A stretch of 64,000 nt of DNA from JAIOZK01 sp964468645 (GTDB lineage Bacteria > Bacteroidota > Bacteroidia > Bacteroidales > JAIOZK01): contig CAYXUU010000019.1 in the NCBI GenBank assembly GCA_964468645.1, forward strand, positions 31,288 through 95,287, written 5' to 3'. Numbering within the stretch: position 1 is the stretch's first letter; each line of letters starts with the position of its first letter. Below the pieces are notes generated by a model. It saw only the letters and a program-made list of their open reading frames with translations, searched no databases and had not been told where the DNA came from. Of this stretch, positions 17,563 through 27,052 are shown in pieces. Position numbers and translations under genes: made by a program.

Positions 17563-19965
17563 ATGATAAAACGATTTTTATTTGTTGTTGGATACGTGCT
17601 GGCATTGAATATAAATGCTCAAACGGTAAGGGTAATCAATCAAACCAATCTTAATCCGGTTGAAGATGTGTTTGTTTATAATATTAAAGAAACACATTCT
17701 GAGTTATCTAATGCAAGGGGGATTTTTGAAGCCAGTGGATTTGCCAAAGAGGATATCCTGGTATTTCAACATCCAAGTTATGTAGAATATATTCTCCCTT
17801 ATGAAGATCTGGAGAATGCAAATTTTCTTATAAAGCTGAAGGAAAAATCTGTTAACCTGAACGAAGTAGTCATTTCTGCAAGCAAATGGGAACAAGATAA
17901 AAGCGAAGTACCCAACAAGATCACAACACTGGATCCAAGAAAAGTTTCAATTTACAATGTTCAAACAACTGCCGACCTGCTCGGGGTATCCAATGAGGTA
18001 TTTATACAGAAGAGTCAGTTTGGGGGTGGCAGCCCGATGATAAGAGGATTTGCAGCAAATTCCGTATTGATCGTTGTGGATGGGGTCAGGATGAATAATG
18101 CCATTTTCAGGGATGGTAACCTTCAGAATATTATTAACATTGATCCGAATACCATCGGAGGTGCCGAGGTGATTTTTGGTCCGGGAAGTATTATTTATGG
18201 AAGCGATGCCCTGGGTGGCGTTATGGATTTTCACACAAAACAGGTAAAGCTGGGCCTTGCTGGGGAAGCATTCGTAGCTTCCAATGCGCTTGCCAGGTAT
18301 TCATCCGCAAGTAATGAGAATACCTTTCATCTTGATGTTAATTATGGGAGGGAAAAATGGGGCTTCCTGACAAGTATCACTTTTTTCAATTATGATGACC
18401 TTGAGATGGGGAGCAACCACAATTCGGAATATATAAGGCCGGAGTATGCTGAAAGAATTAATGGCCATGATACCATTATAAAAAACAGCAATCCTGATAT
18501 CCAGAAGTTTTCCGGTTATAAACAATTAAACCTGCTTCAAAAGCTCAGATTTCGCCCTAATGATAAACTGGATATAAGGTATGGTTTTAATTATTCAACA
18601 ACTTCAGATATACCACGGTACGACAGGCTGATTGAGTATAATGGTGATAAGCTTAAGTATGTTTCATGGTATTACGGCCCTCAGAAATGGATGATGCACA
18701 ATCTTTTATTTAACTTTTCCAACCAGTCGTCGATCTTCGATGATGCCAGATTGATTATCGCTTACCAGCGTTTTGAAGAAAGCCGGCACGACAGGAGATT
18801 TGGAAATGAAACACTTAGATCAAGATATGAGTATGTTGATGCGATAACGCTCAACCTTGACTTCGATAAGGAGTTGAGCAACAATCAGACGATATTCTAT
18901 GGTATCGAGAGCGTGTATAACAAGGTGAATTCAATGGGAGAGGCTGAAAATATAAATACCGGGGATGTTGACCCGGTTTCAACACGATATCCTGATGGCG
19001 GCAGTGATTATTCAACGGCAGCTGCTTATATGAGCTACAAAAACAATCTGAGTGAGAGAGTTACCCTTACAGCTGGCGCCAGGTACAGTTATGTTTTTTT
19101 AAATGCTGCATTTCATGATACGAGTTTCTTTAAGTTTCCATACTCGAGTATTAAATTGAACAGTGGTGCTTTGAATGGCAGTCTTGGCCTGGTTTACAAG
19201 CCTGTCATCGGGTGGCAGTTCAATGTAAGCGCATCTTCCGGGTTCAGGGCGCCAAATATCGACGATATTGCTAAGGTATTCGATAGCGAACCAGGTAATG
19301 TTATCGTTCCCAATTCTAATCTCAAACCTGAATATGCTTATAATATCGATTTTGGACTGATCAAACGTTTTGGCAAGAAAGCAAAACTTGAGATCACATT
19401 GTTTTATACTTACCTCGTAGATGCCATGGCCCGGAAAGAGTTTACGCTCAATGGCCATGACTCTGTTATTTATGATGGGGAATTGTCGCAGGTATGGGCT
19501 TTACAGAATGTTGGAAGTGCAAATATATATGGAGGCAATTTTGCATTTGTATATGATATTACCGGCAACCTGACCTTTGATTCCTATTTAACCTACCAGA
19601 AAGGCAAGGATCAGGATAATATCCCGGTACGTCATGTGTCACCCTTATTCGGGAGTACCGGATTAAATTATACAAAAGGGAAACTCAGAATTAAGCTCTA
19701 TGCAAATTACAATGGTGAGTTGAGTTACGGGAACCTGGCGCTTTCCGAACGCAACAAGCCGCATCTTTATGCAAAAGATAAAAATGGTGATCCCTATGTT
19801 CCGGCCTGGTGGACATTCAATATTAAAGCCTCTTACAAGGTGAGTGCGAATATTCAGATTGACCTGGGACTTGAAAATTTCTTTGATTACCGTTACAGGA
19901 CCTATTCGTCCGGAATCAGCGCACCGGGAAGGAGCTTCATGATTGCTATCAGGGGCAGTATTTAG
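17563..19965 (+). CDS. TonB-dependent outer-membrane receptor
   Basis: An 800-residue beta-barrel receptor importing a ligand across the outer membrane using TonB energy. ATG at 17563 opens a signal peptide (MIKRFLFVVGYVLALNINAQ); an in-frame start at 17530 would add 11 residues before it. A carboxypeptidase-regulatory-like beta domain (about 20-95) comes next, then a plug (about 115-225, with SPMIRGFAANSVLIVVDGVR and GSIIYGSDALGGVMDF). The barrel ends in an aromatic-containing strand (GRSFMIAIRGSI). It resembles receptors of the haem/transferrin/vitamin B12 type. There is no adjacent SusD, so a polysaccharide-utilisation role is unlikely. Confidence 0.88.
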   Translation: MIKRFLFVVGYVLALNINAQTVRVINQTNLNPVEDVFVYNIKETHSELSNARGIFEASGFAKEDILVFQHPSYVEYILPYEDLENANFLIKLKEKSVNLNEVVISASKWEQDKSEVPNKITTLDPRKVSIYNVQTTADLLGVSNEVFIQKSQFGGGSPMIRGFAANSVLIVVDGVRMNNAIFRDGNLQNIINIDPNTIGGAEVIFGPGSIIYGSDALGGVMDFHTKQVKLGLAGEAFVASNALARYSSASNENTFHLDVNYGREKWGFLTSITFFNYDDLEMGSNHNSEYIRPEYAERINGHDTIIKNSNPDIQKFSGYKQLNLLQKLRFRPNDKLDIRYGFNYSTTSDIPRYDRLIEYNGDKLKYVSWYYGPQKWMMHNLLFNFSNQSSIFDDARLIIAYQRFEESRHDRRFGNETLRSRYEYVDAITLNLDFDKELSNNQTIFYGIESVYNKVNSMGEAENINTGDVDPVSTRYPDGGSDYSTAAAYMSYKNNLSERVTLTAGARYSYVFLNAAFHDTSFFKFPYSSIKLNSGALNGSLGLVYKPVIGWQFNVSASSGFRAPNIDDIAKVFDSEPGNVIVPNSNLKPEYAYNIDFGLIKRFGKKAKLEITLFYTYLVDAMARKEFTLNGHDSVIYDGELSQVWALQNVGSANIYGGNFAFVYDITGNLTFDSYLTYQKGKDQDNIPVRHVSPLFGSTGLNYTKGKLRIKLYANYNGELSYGNLALSERNKPHLYAKDKNGDPYVPAWWTFNIKASYKVSANIQIDLGLENFFDYRYRTYSSGISAPGRSFMIAIRGSI

Positions 19966-20700
19966 ATTGTCGATGTTAGATTGTCGATGTTCGGTTGTTA
20001 ATGTTTGACCTTCGATTTTCGATTTTCGATTGGGCTCAATCGCAAATTGACCATTCACCGGGTGACTACTGACAGAAAAATGCATTATCGCTATTGTTAA
20101 TGAAGTATCAATATTTACCTATGTCACCCGGTGATTATTATTCGGTTGTCGATGTTCATTGGATCTGGCTCAATCCCAAATTAAATTGCCAATCGCCCAT
20201 TGCCCCTGGTTGATTTGGCGATTTTCAGGGAACTCGTCTGATTCAGGATTCATTGATTAAAGACATGTTCAAGATATATGTAGGTTCCTCATCACACTCG
20301 AATAACAAAGTCAGTTATTTATTTAAATATATCATTAGCAGCGAAGTCGAGGGGCAATGTGTTTCATTTTCTGCACTATACAAATAGTTGTCATTGGCAG
20401 CGTAGCCGAGGAACCTCCTTGCAGTCTTTAAATTTCCCGGACACCATTATTTGGGATAATCAATTTACAAACATTAAATAATTCCAATTCTGCCTTGTTA
20501 CTGATAAAAATCTCATATAATACATCGGTACACAATCAGCAACTGGTAAATTTTTTCCAATATCCAATTCATTTTTCCAATTATGGGAATATTAATCGAT
20601 AAATAAATGTTTTTAATAAATTGAAATACAGCTCAATAGATTGATATAGCCTGATTGGAACAACTGTTGTTCTTTTCAAATCAACAAAAACTTATTTACG
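19966..20700. other. 735-bp gene-free region with short repeats
   Basis: No gene is supported here. It holds a perfect tandem 14-mer (AGATTGTCGATGTT, 19964-19977 and 19978-19991) with a related copy near 20144-20157. A 12-base inverted pair follows (20055-20066 and 20123-20134, TCACCGGGTGAC and its complement), in which each arm is itself near-palindromic. A 20-base near-identical direct repeat (20333-20352 and 20392-20411) comes next, and AGGTTCCTC (20282-20290) is matched by its complement at 20408-20416. These look like decayed intergenic repeat elements. The last 60 bases hold the AraC-gene palindrome described separately. Confidence 0.6.
20658..20672. promoter_or_regulatory. 15-bp palindrome upstream of the AraC-type gene
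   Basis: GAACAACTGTTGTTC is a perfect 7-1-7 dyad centred 36 bases before the ATG at 20701. It sits where an autoregulatory operator would lie. A small hairpin in the leader is the alternative. Confidence 0.4.
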
Positions 20701-21498
20701 ATGTTGAATAAAATTGCACCTCATCCCAGTCTTGAAAAAATCGTCGATTATTACTGGATAGAAAAAGAAGGTAAATCAGTAATTAAAGTACTTCCTGATG
20801 GAACCACCAGTATTATGTTTAATCTTGGTAATCCAATGGTTATTAACAATACAAATGGTGAACATAAGTTCCTTGAAGAAAATTGTGTGATCGGTGCACA
20901 CAAAAGATTTTATATGGTTGAGAAAGAGGACGGGGCTCACACAATTGGTATTAAATTCAAACAGGGTGGCGCGTACAGTTATTTTAAATTTCCTGTAAGC
21001 CAGTTCAGCAACAAGATCATTAACCTGAATGACATATTAAACGGTGAAACCGTAAGGTTACGTGAAACCTTAATGAAAGTGGAGGGTGAGCAATCAGTTA
21101 AAAGGATACTCGATCGTTATTTACTGATGAAGGTAGATTCCCCCAATGGAAATTTCGATATTGTTGATTTTGCAATTTCCAAAGTAAAGGTAAACGGATC
21201 ACCTGCCCTGATAAAAAATTTATGCCAGGCCGCTAATATTTCAAACAAACATTTGATTTCACTATTTAATGAAAAAGTGGGACTTAGCCCAAAGCTTATT
21301 TACCGGATCAATAAGTTCCTGAAAGTAGTTGAGATGATTCAATCAGAAGATGATGTTAACTGGCAGGATATCGTTTACCAGTGCCATTATTATGACCAGG
21401 CTCACCTGATTAATGACTTTAAGCATTTTGCAGGATTATCGCCTACAAAGTATCAGCGTAATGAAAATATCGACGATTTGCATCTTAGAGTTGCCTGA
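20701..21498 (+). CDS. AraC-family transcriptional regulator
   Basis: A 265-residue regulator. The N-terminal part (HPSLEKIVDYYWIEKEGK, KVLPDGTTSIMFNLG, GAHKRFYMVEKE, TIGIKFKQGGAYSYF) is the cupin-like sensor often found in Bacteroidota AraC proteins. The C-terminal part is a double helix-turn-helix: IKNLCQAANISNKHLISLFNEKVGLSPKLIYRINKF as the first unit and WQDIVYQCHYYDQAHLINDFKHFAGLSPTKYQR as the classic AraC signature. It stands alone between the repeat region and the T9SS protein gene, with a palindrome 29 bases upstream. Targets are not known; itself and the adjacent secreted protein are the obvious candidates. Confidence 0.88.
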   Translation: MLNKIAPHPSLEKIVDYYWIEKEGKSVIKVLPDGTTSIMFNLGNPMVINNTNGEHKFLEENCVIGAHKRFYMVEKEDGAHTIGIKFKQGGAYSYFKFPVSQFSNKIINLNDILNGETVRLRETLMKVEGEQSVKRILDRYLLMKVDSPNGNFDIVDFAISKVKVNGSPALIKNLCQAANISNKHLISLFNEKVGLSPKLIYRINKFLKVVEMIQSEDDVNWQDIVYQCHYYDQAHLINDFKHFAGLSPTKYQRNENIDDLHLRVA

Positions 21499-21592
21499 TT
21501 TATCAATATTTCAACAACTTTTTTTAAAGTTAAAATTTTGTTAATCAGATTCTCAGGTTAATTTTTTCCAATCTTTTTCTATGTTATTTTAT

Positions 21593-21600
21593 TATATTTG
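21593..21600 (+). promoter_or_regulatory. Putative -7 element upstream of the T9SS protein gene
   Basis: TATATTTG matches TAnnTTTG 190 bases before the ATG. A weaker TACCTTTA at 21708-21715 is closer to the gene. Neither has a clear -33 TTG, so the start of transcription is uncertain. Confidence 0.3.
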
Positions 21601-21790
21601 TATCGTGCAAATATTAAAGTGTATTTATGTTTCATAAAATCAGCTTGTTGCACCGCATTATTAACCAAAATCGAATCATAAAATTAGGCAAACATGAAAA
21701 TATTTTGTACCTTTAATGATTAATTTTAGATTTGTATTAATAACTCATAATGAAAATAGCAATTATAGTAGAAACTAAACCTTAAATAAA

Positions 21791-24700
21791 ATGAAAACCT
21801 TTACGAAATTTTTTACGCTTGTATGCGCATTTACTTTGCTAATTAGTTTTAGCTCATATGCGCAACATTATCCCAACCCGAATGGTAGTTCGGGTCATCC
21901 ACTAATTGAGATTTGGATTTATGGCATAGGTGGATCCGTTACACCTGCAATTGGTGACTCTGTTGCTGTTTTTGATGGAGGAAAATGTGTAGGTACTATG
22001 GAACTTACAAAAGTTCCCAGCCTTGATAATGTTTGGGATTGTAAATTGATTGCCTACAGCAAAAAAACCAACGGTGACGATCTTTATCAACCTGGTAACC
22101 CTATGTTAATAAAGTTTTGGGATGTATCTGCCAATACTGAATATTATGCTTATACCTGGGGTGACGGGAATCAGATTGATTTTCACAATACCTGGTATGC
22201 TCCTACCAGTGATGATGCAACAACTGCAACAACTTATGGTGCTTTCTTTCCCGCTGAAGGTGCTTACAGTTACTGCTATGTTGATCTGGATTTTGGAACA
22301 GCATCACCAACATTCGATGTGGATATTACAATTTCTGTAGAAGATGTTGCTGGAGCTCCGATTTCAGGAGCGACTGTTACAGCTGGCGGATCATTAGCAG
22401 TAGAAGGTGCAGCTGGTGATTATGCTGATACACTTTATGCAGGTTCTGCGGATGATGTTTATTATTACACCTACGAAATAAGTAAAACAGGATATACGAC
22501 AGAAACATTGGATGTTGAAGTGAAAAACAGTGGTAGCCCTTATGCAAAAACAGTTATATTGGATGGCGAGGGTAACATTTCCGGAATTGTTAAGCTTTAT
22601 CGTATTGAACAAGGTGATTATGATTCGCTGGCACATGGTGCAACCGTATCGACAACCATTAGTGGCACCACTTATTCAGGTGGCACCAATACAAGTGGAG
22701 TATTCCTGATTGAAGATATTCCTGACGGAACATGGGATTTCATCGTAACCTATCCCAATTTTATCAATGACACTTTATTTAATCAGGTGATTCCTAAGGA
22801 TGGAACAACACTGGATATTTCTGGTACACCGGTCCAATTGGATCCAAAACAGGGTACTATATACGGTGAAATAATGCAGGCTACCTCATTACGTAAGATT
22901 GTTGGAGATACTATAAGAGTGTCACTTTATAAAGGAGGGGTTTTAAAAGCCAGTGATACAACATGGAATGGCGAATATTCCTTAAGTTACTATGGTGATA
23001 CATATGATTCAATATTTGTCCAGGATATTACAACAGTTCCTCCCGGGACTAAAAAATATCAGGATCATACACAATTGGATTATACGATTTATCCAGGACA
23101 ATCAGTAGAACTTAATTTCAATTTGCTTCCCATAGGTTATACTCCTAATTATCCGACAATTACTGGTAATCCAAATACGATCTGGTCAATCCATATTGAA
23201 GCAGCCAAGTTCGGTTATAACTATTTAATTCCATTCGACGAACTTGTAATCTTTAACATCGATTCTGCGGGTTCACCCAATGTAATTGGTAGTGAACCTG
23301 GTATCAGAGTTGGTACTTTACAACTTCAGAAATCTGCCGAATGGCAAAACTCAGGCAGCAATGTTTTAAAAGCATATGGCCAGCTTAATAGCGGTAAAGT
23401 AAACTGGGCTGCTGGCGACTCCTGCCAGATCTGGGCATATGATATTAGTCACGATGCAGTCTATGAACGCCCACTGCTCTGGTATGTTAACGGTGGTGTA
23501 GGAAATCATAGCAGTTATCTTTTCCCTGACCCTGCTGCTGGAGCTATTACATATTATTCACTTACCTGGGAAACTGTTCCGGGACAACTGGCTGGAAACG
23601 TAGATTCAGCAGGAACAGCCACAAAAGTTGAAGGTGTACATGTTCAGGTATGGAACGTATTTAGTGGTGTTGTTGTAGGTGAGGATACTACAGATGCGAA
23701 TGGAGATTATCAAATTGAACCACTCGATCAGGGTACCTATGATGTTACATTCTCGCATATGAATTATGAATCAATTGAGAGAGAGGATGTAGAGATCTTC
23801 CAGGAACAGATTACCCATTTAGATACCTCCTTGGTTGCAAGAAATGAAGTAACAATTGATTATGACTTCAATGCCCAGGGATACTATTTCATTAGCAGGT
23901 GTGTTGAGCAACCTGGGGATACAATGATACAATTATTGGATACCAATGGTGTACCAGGATTATTTTCTGCAATACGCACATCCAGTTGGGTCGCTAATGA
24001 TAAATTTGTTGGGGCTGCTTCCACTGATACACTAAAATTTGATGTAAGCTGGATACCTGACCCATATCTCTGGGATTCACTCGAGGGATATCAACTTTAT
24101 CTGGAAGACGTTTACGAATTTGATATGACAGGGTATCTCTTAAAACCTGAGGAACATCCCATCTCATTCGCTTCAGCAGGTTTTTATTATGTGCCTTATT
24201 TTCCATATGATAATACTTCTACTGATGACGCCTTAACAGCCCTTGGTACAATCTTGGATAACCTTGATTGGGCAATGGATAGCGACGGTAACAGATTGCA
24301 TAAAGACAATGGTTCATGGGTTGATAACATTGGTACACTTGATCCATCAGAAGGATTAAAATTGAAAATGTTAGGTGCGGATATACTTACCTATCCGGCC
24401 AGCGCTAAGAAATCCGGATTCTATAAATCAACCATGCTTGATCCGGTTCATTTCGTTTACTCTGGTGGCAACGCAGCCGATTGGACTTTTGCCATGTACA
24501 TTGAAACTGAAGATTTTGATATCGGTGATGAGATTGCTGCATACAGCAATGGTGTAATGGTGGGTTCCATGGTGATCGACTCTGAAGATCCATGGTATAA
24601 TAACCTGAACACCTTCTACAAAGCGGTAAATGGCGGATACGGGGTCAATACACCCATTGAGTTTATAGCATGGGATATGTCGGAGAACCAGGAGTACAAT

Positions 24701-25060
24701 GTAACCCATGAAATGATCGATATCAATGACCAGTGTTATTATGGCGAAAACTACCCAGGTGGCCTTGATATGTTCAGTTATGTGGAGATCACAAGAGGTA
24801 CCGTAAAAATTGATGAAAACGAACGAAATATTCCGGAAGTTGCATTGTATCCGAATCCGGTTACGGGATTGCTGAACATTCAGTCGGAGAATACGATTGA
24901 AAATATCAGGATCTATAGTGTTTATGGTTCCCTGGTTTCAAATACCAGCATCCAGGGCACAAATACACAGATTGATATATCGGATTTCAGTAATGGTATG
25001 TACTTTATCCAGGTTCAGACAACAAATGGATTTGTTACAAAACAAATTATCAAACAGTAA
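21791..25060 (+). CDS. Large T9SS-secreted surface protein with repeated beta modules
   Basis: A 1089-residue exported protein. The signal peptide is MKTFTKFFTLVCAFTLLISF ending SYAQ. The C-terminal ~75 residues are a type A T9SS sorting domain (VALYPNPVTGLLNI ... GMYFIQVQT ... KQIIKQ), so the protein should cross the outer membrane and be anchored or released. Three copies of a ~110-residue module (about 25-130, 465-580 and 890-1000) share GD.vAvfd.G..VG...L followed by an IkfWDvs-like strand. Between them are carboxypeptidase-regulatory/Cna-B-like beta domains (GNISGIVKLYRI, LAGNVDSAGTATKVEGVHVQV). No catalytic site is visible; adhesin or surface-structural role is inferred. Confidence 0.85.
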   Translation: MKTFTKFFTLVCAFTLLISFSSYAQHYPNPNGSSGHPLIEIWIYGIGGSVTPAIGDSVAVFDGGKCVGTMELTKVPSLDNVWDCKLIAYSKKTNGDDLYQPGNPMLIKFWDVSANTEYYAYTWGDGNQIDFHNTWYAPTSDDATTATTYGAFFPAEGAYSYCYVDLDFGTASPTFDVDITISVEDVAGAPISGATVTAGGSLAVEGAAGDYADTLYAGSADDVYYYTYEISKTGYTTETLDVEVKNSGSPYAKTVILDGEGNISGIVKLYRIEQGDYDSLAHGATVSTTISGTTYSGGTNTSGVFLIEDIPDGTWDFIVTYPNFINDTLFNQVIPKDGTTLDISGTPVQLDPKQGTIYGEIMQATSLRKIVGDTIRVSLYKGGVLKASDTTWNGEYSLSYYGDTYDSIFVQDITTVPPGTKKYQDHTQLDYTIYPGQSVELNFNLLPIGYTPNYPTITGNPNTIWSIHIEAAKFGYNYLIPFDELVIFNIDSAGSPNVIGSEPGIRVGTLQLQKSAEWQNSGSNVLKAYGQLNSGKVNWAAGDSCQIWAYDISHDAVYERPLLWYVNGGVGNHSSYLFPDPAAGAITYYSLTWETVPGQLAGNVDSAGTATKVEGVHVQVWNVFSGVVVGEDTTDANGDYQIEPLDQGTYDVTFSHMNYESIEREDVEIFQEQITHLDTSLVARNEVTIDYDFNAQGYYFISRCVEQPGDTMIQLLDTNGVPGLFSAIRTSSWVANDKFVGAASTDTLKFDVSWIPDPYLWDSLEGYQLYLEDVYEFDMTGYLLKPEEHPISFASAGFYYVPYFPYDNTSTDDALTALGTILDNLDWAMDSDGNRLHKDNGSWVDNIGTLDPSEGLKLKMLGADILTYPASAKKSGFYKSTMLDPVHFVYSGGNAADWTFAMYIETEDFDIGDEIAAYSNGVMVGSMVIDSEDPWYNNLNTFYKAVNGGYGVNTPIEFIAWDMSENQEYNVTHEMIDINDQCYYGENYPGGLDMFSYVEITRGTVKIDENERNIPEVALYPNPVTGLLNIQSENTIENIRIYSVYGSLVSNTSIQGTNTQIDISDFSNGMYFIQVQTTNGFVTKQIIKQ

Positions 25061-25096
25061 CTTTATTGACTCTTTAGAATAAAGGTTTAGTTATCT

Positions 25097-25130
25097 AACC
25101 CGGTTGGCTTATGCTGGCCGGGTTTTTTTA
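25097..25130 (+). terminator. Rho-independent terminator after the T9SS protein gene
   Basis: GC-rich stem AACCCGG (25097-25103) pairs with CCGGGTT (25117-25123), extended by TTGGC/GCTGG pairing inside the loop, and is followed by seven T. It lies 36 bases past the stop. Confidence 0.85.
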
Positions 25131-25303
25131 TGTATTTTTACCACTTCAATCCGGTATCAATAAAACTAAATTTGAATTCAGGAACTAAACTATTTTGCCT
25201 ATTATTCCCCAATTATTTATTAATCCATGCAGTGAATATTTTTCTGACTATAAATTATGAATGATGGTGCAAAATTCAAAATGAATAGTTTCCCCGGATT
25301 CAT

Positions 25304-25311
25304 TAGTTTTG
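25304..25311 (+). promoter_or_regulatory. Putative -7 element at the head of the glycan island
   Basis: TAGTTTTG matches TAnnTTTG 102 bases before the first sulfotransferase ATG. There is no TTG at -33, so this is weak. Confidence 0.3.
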
Positions 25312-25413
25312 TTATGCGAATTGTTAGTTAAAAAGAAATAACTTAATCCATAGTTATTCCTTTGGTGGGAGTGACGGAGCGGAGCTTTTATGATTCATAA
25401 TAATTCATAAAAT

Positions 25414-26232
25414 ATGTTTAAAAATAAAACCAGGCCTCTAAGGATACTAATCGTTGGAATCCCCAAAAGTGGAACTTCGATTTTAACATATCGTATCGCG
25501 GATTCCATGAATAAACCAAATATTTACTTTGAACCCAAACAACGAAAAGGATTGAATGATGTTAAATTTCATCAGAAAGTTTGCAATGAAAATAAAATGC
25601 CGGTCATTACCAAGAATCTTTATTTTCACGGACAGCCTAAACAAGTGAAAGAGATTGTCAACCTGTATGATAAAATTATTTGGATAATACGGGATCCCAG
25701 GGATGTTTTAATCAGCAGTTTTCTTTACCGTTGGTATCATGGTCACAAGCCTGATAAGGAGATATTTAATAAGGTTATAAATATGGTAAGGAAGAAGGAA
25801 AAGGATCCGGGAAGTGTGAATTTTTTTCAGATAATTAATCAATACAGTAACCCCGTCAGGTTTATCATCAATCAAATGGAAATTCAATCAGATTATATAG
25901 CAAATTTAAATGAAGTTCAGGATAAAGTTTATATTTTCAAATACGAAGATCTTATCGATGGAAATCTGAAGGATCTGGAGAACTATATTCAATTATCAAT
26001 GGATAAAGATGCAGAGTTGCCTGAAAAACTAAACCGGGTTGCCCGGTCAAAAGCGTACGGTGACTGGCGTAACTGGTTTACTGCTAATGATTGTAGCTTC
26101 TTCAGGGCAGTATTTTATGAATTCCTGGGAAAGCTGAATTATGATGCCGAAGACTGGACCATTAATGATCCGCAAAAAATCAATCCATCAGAAGCCTCAG
26201 AATATATGCAGGGTATTTTTAATGATAAATAA
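25414..26232 (+). CDS. Sulfotransferase domain protein
   Basis: A 272-residue P-loop sulfotransferase, expected to move sulfate from PAPS to a carbohydrate or other acceptor in the cytoplasm. The 5'-phosphosulfate loop is IVGIPKSGTSILTYRIADSM (about 12-31). The 3'-phosphate motif is IWIIRDPRDVLISSFLYRW (about 89-107), and IFKYEDLIDG (about 172-181) is a further family motif. Length matches the Sulfotransfer_1 group. It lies 14 bp before the ABC permease gene and is probably cotranscribed with it, which ties sulfation to glycan export. The acceptor is not known. Confidence 0.8.
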   Translation: MFKNKTRPLRILIVGIPKSGTSILTYRIADSMNKPNIYFEPKQRKGLNDVKFHQKVCNENKMPVITKNLYFHGQPKQVKEIVNLYDKIIWIIRDPRDVLISSFLYRWYHGHKPDKEIFNKVINMVRKKEKDPGSVNFFQIINQYSNPVRFIINQMEIQSDYIANLNEVQDKVYIFKYEDLIDGNLKDLENYIQLSMDKDAELPEKLNRVARSKAYGDWRNWFTANDCSFFRAVFYEFLGKLNYDAEDWTINDPQKINPSEASEYMQGIFNDK

Positions 26233-26246
26233 ATACAATAAACCAA

Positions 26247-27014
26247 ATGATTAGCAAAGAACGAATAGAACGGATTTACCTATTTGCAAAAACAGATTAC
26301 CATGTCAGGTATTATGGCTCCAAACTTGGAGTATTATGGGCATTTTTAAATCCGTTTTTCAAGATTATGGTCTATTATTTTGCCTTTAGCTATCTTATTT
26401 TCAGGATGCGGGATCCGACTTTTGTATTATACCTGTTTACAGGGGTTATTACATGGGGCTTCTTCTCTGAGGCAACGAATGGTGCAATTACCCTGTTCAA
26501 AAAACAACGTTATATTCTTGAAAACATCAAACTTCCCAAAAGTGATTTTTTTGTTGCTCTTGTAGGAAGTAAATTTTACGCATATCTTATAAATTTTCTG
26601 ATATACTTAATATTCTCAGTTATCTTCTTCAGCCCTGATTATTCATACAAACTCTTATTTCTGATACCCGTATTTATCGGATTGTTTTTATTCACCCTTG
26701 GTATCACTTTTTTTCTTGCCACTTTTTACATCTACCTGCGGGACCTGGATCATATCTGGTCCATAATACTACTTGCAGGATTCTGGACAATGCCGATTAT
26801 CTGGGACTACAAAATCATATATACCAGTAATTATGAATTTATGCTTTATAACCCTATTACAACTTTCCTTGTGAATATTCGTCAGGTTACCATGTATAAT
26901 GAAATACCAGATCTCAAATTTATGTTCATAGGTATCCTGTCTTCTTTATTGATTTGTATTATCGGTTATATTTTTATGATTCGGAATTCAAAAAAGGCAA
27001 TGGAATTTCTATAA
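26247..27014 (+). CDS. ABC-2 type polysaccharide export permease
   Basis: A 255-residue integral membrane protein of the Wzm/KpsM/TagG group that moves lipid-linked or finished polysaccharide across the inner membrane. An amphipathic start (RIERIYLFAKTDYHVRYYGSKLGVLWAFLNPFFKIMVYYFAF) leads into about six transmembrane helices, with TFYIYLRDLDHIWSIILLAGFWTMPIIW as the usual C-terminal core motif. The ATPase partner begins 38 bp downstream. The pair is the only exporter in the island. Confidence 0.88.
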   Translation: MISKERIERIYLFAKTDYHVRYYGSKLGVLWAFLNPFFKIMVYYFAFSYLIFRMRDPTFVLYLFTGVITWGFFSEATNGAITLFKKQRYILENIKLPKSDFFVALVGSKFYAYLINFLIYLIFSVIFFSPDYSYKLLFLIPVFIGLFLFTLGITFFLATFYIYLRDLDHIWSIILLAGFWTMPIIWDYKIIYTSNYEFMLYNPITTFLVNIRQVTMYNEIPDLKFMFIGILSSLLICIIGYIFMIRNSKKAMEFL

Positions 27015-27052
27015 AATTTTGAAAGCAATATGTTATTATCAAATAAGGATTT

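Larger units (their letters stand above)
25061..25413. other. 353-bp intergenic region before the glycan island
   Basis: It contains the terminator of the T9SS protein gene (25097-25130) and a possible -7 element (25304-25311) for the sulfotransferase/ABC transporter genes. No ORF of substance and no RNA gene were recognised. Confidence 0.6.

Noticed and set aside
17563..25060. TonB receptor plus T9SS protein as a polysaccharide utilisation locus
   Set aside because: There is no SusD, no glycoside hydrolase and no hybrid two-component regulator; the receptor looks more like a haem/metal type.
25331..25413. Possible tRNA or riboswitch just before the first sulfotransferase gene
   Set aside because: No cloverleaf, anticodon arm or known aptamer core could be drawn; the segment is only AT-rich leader.
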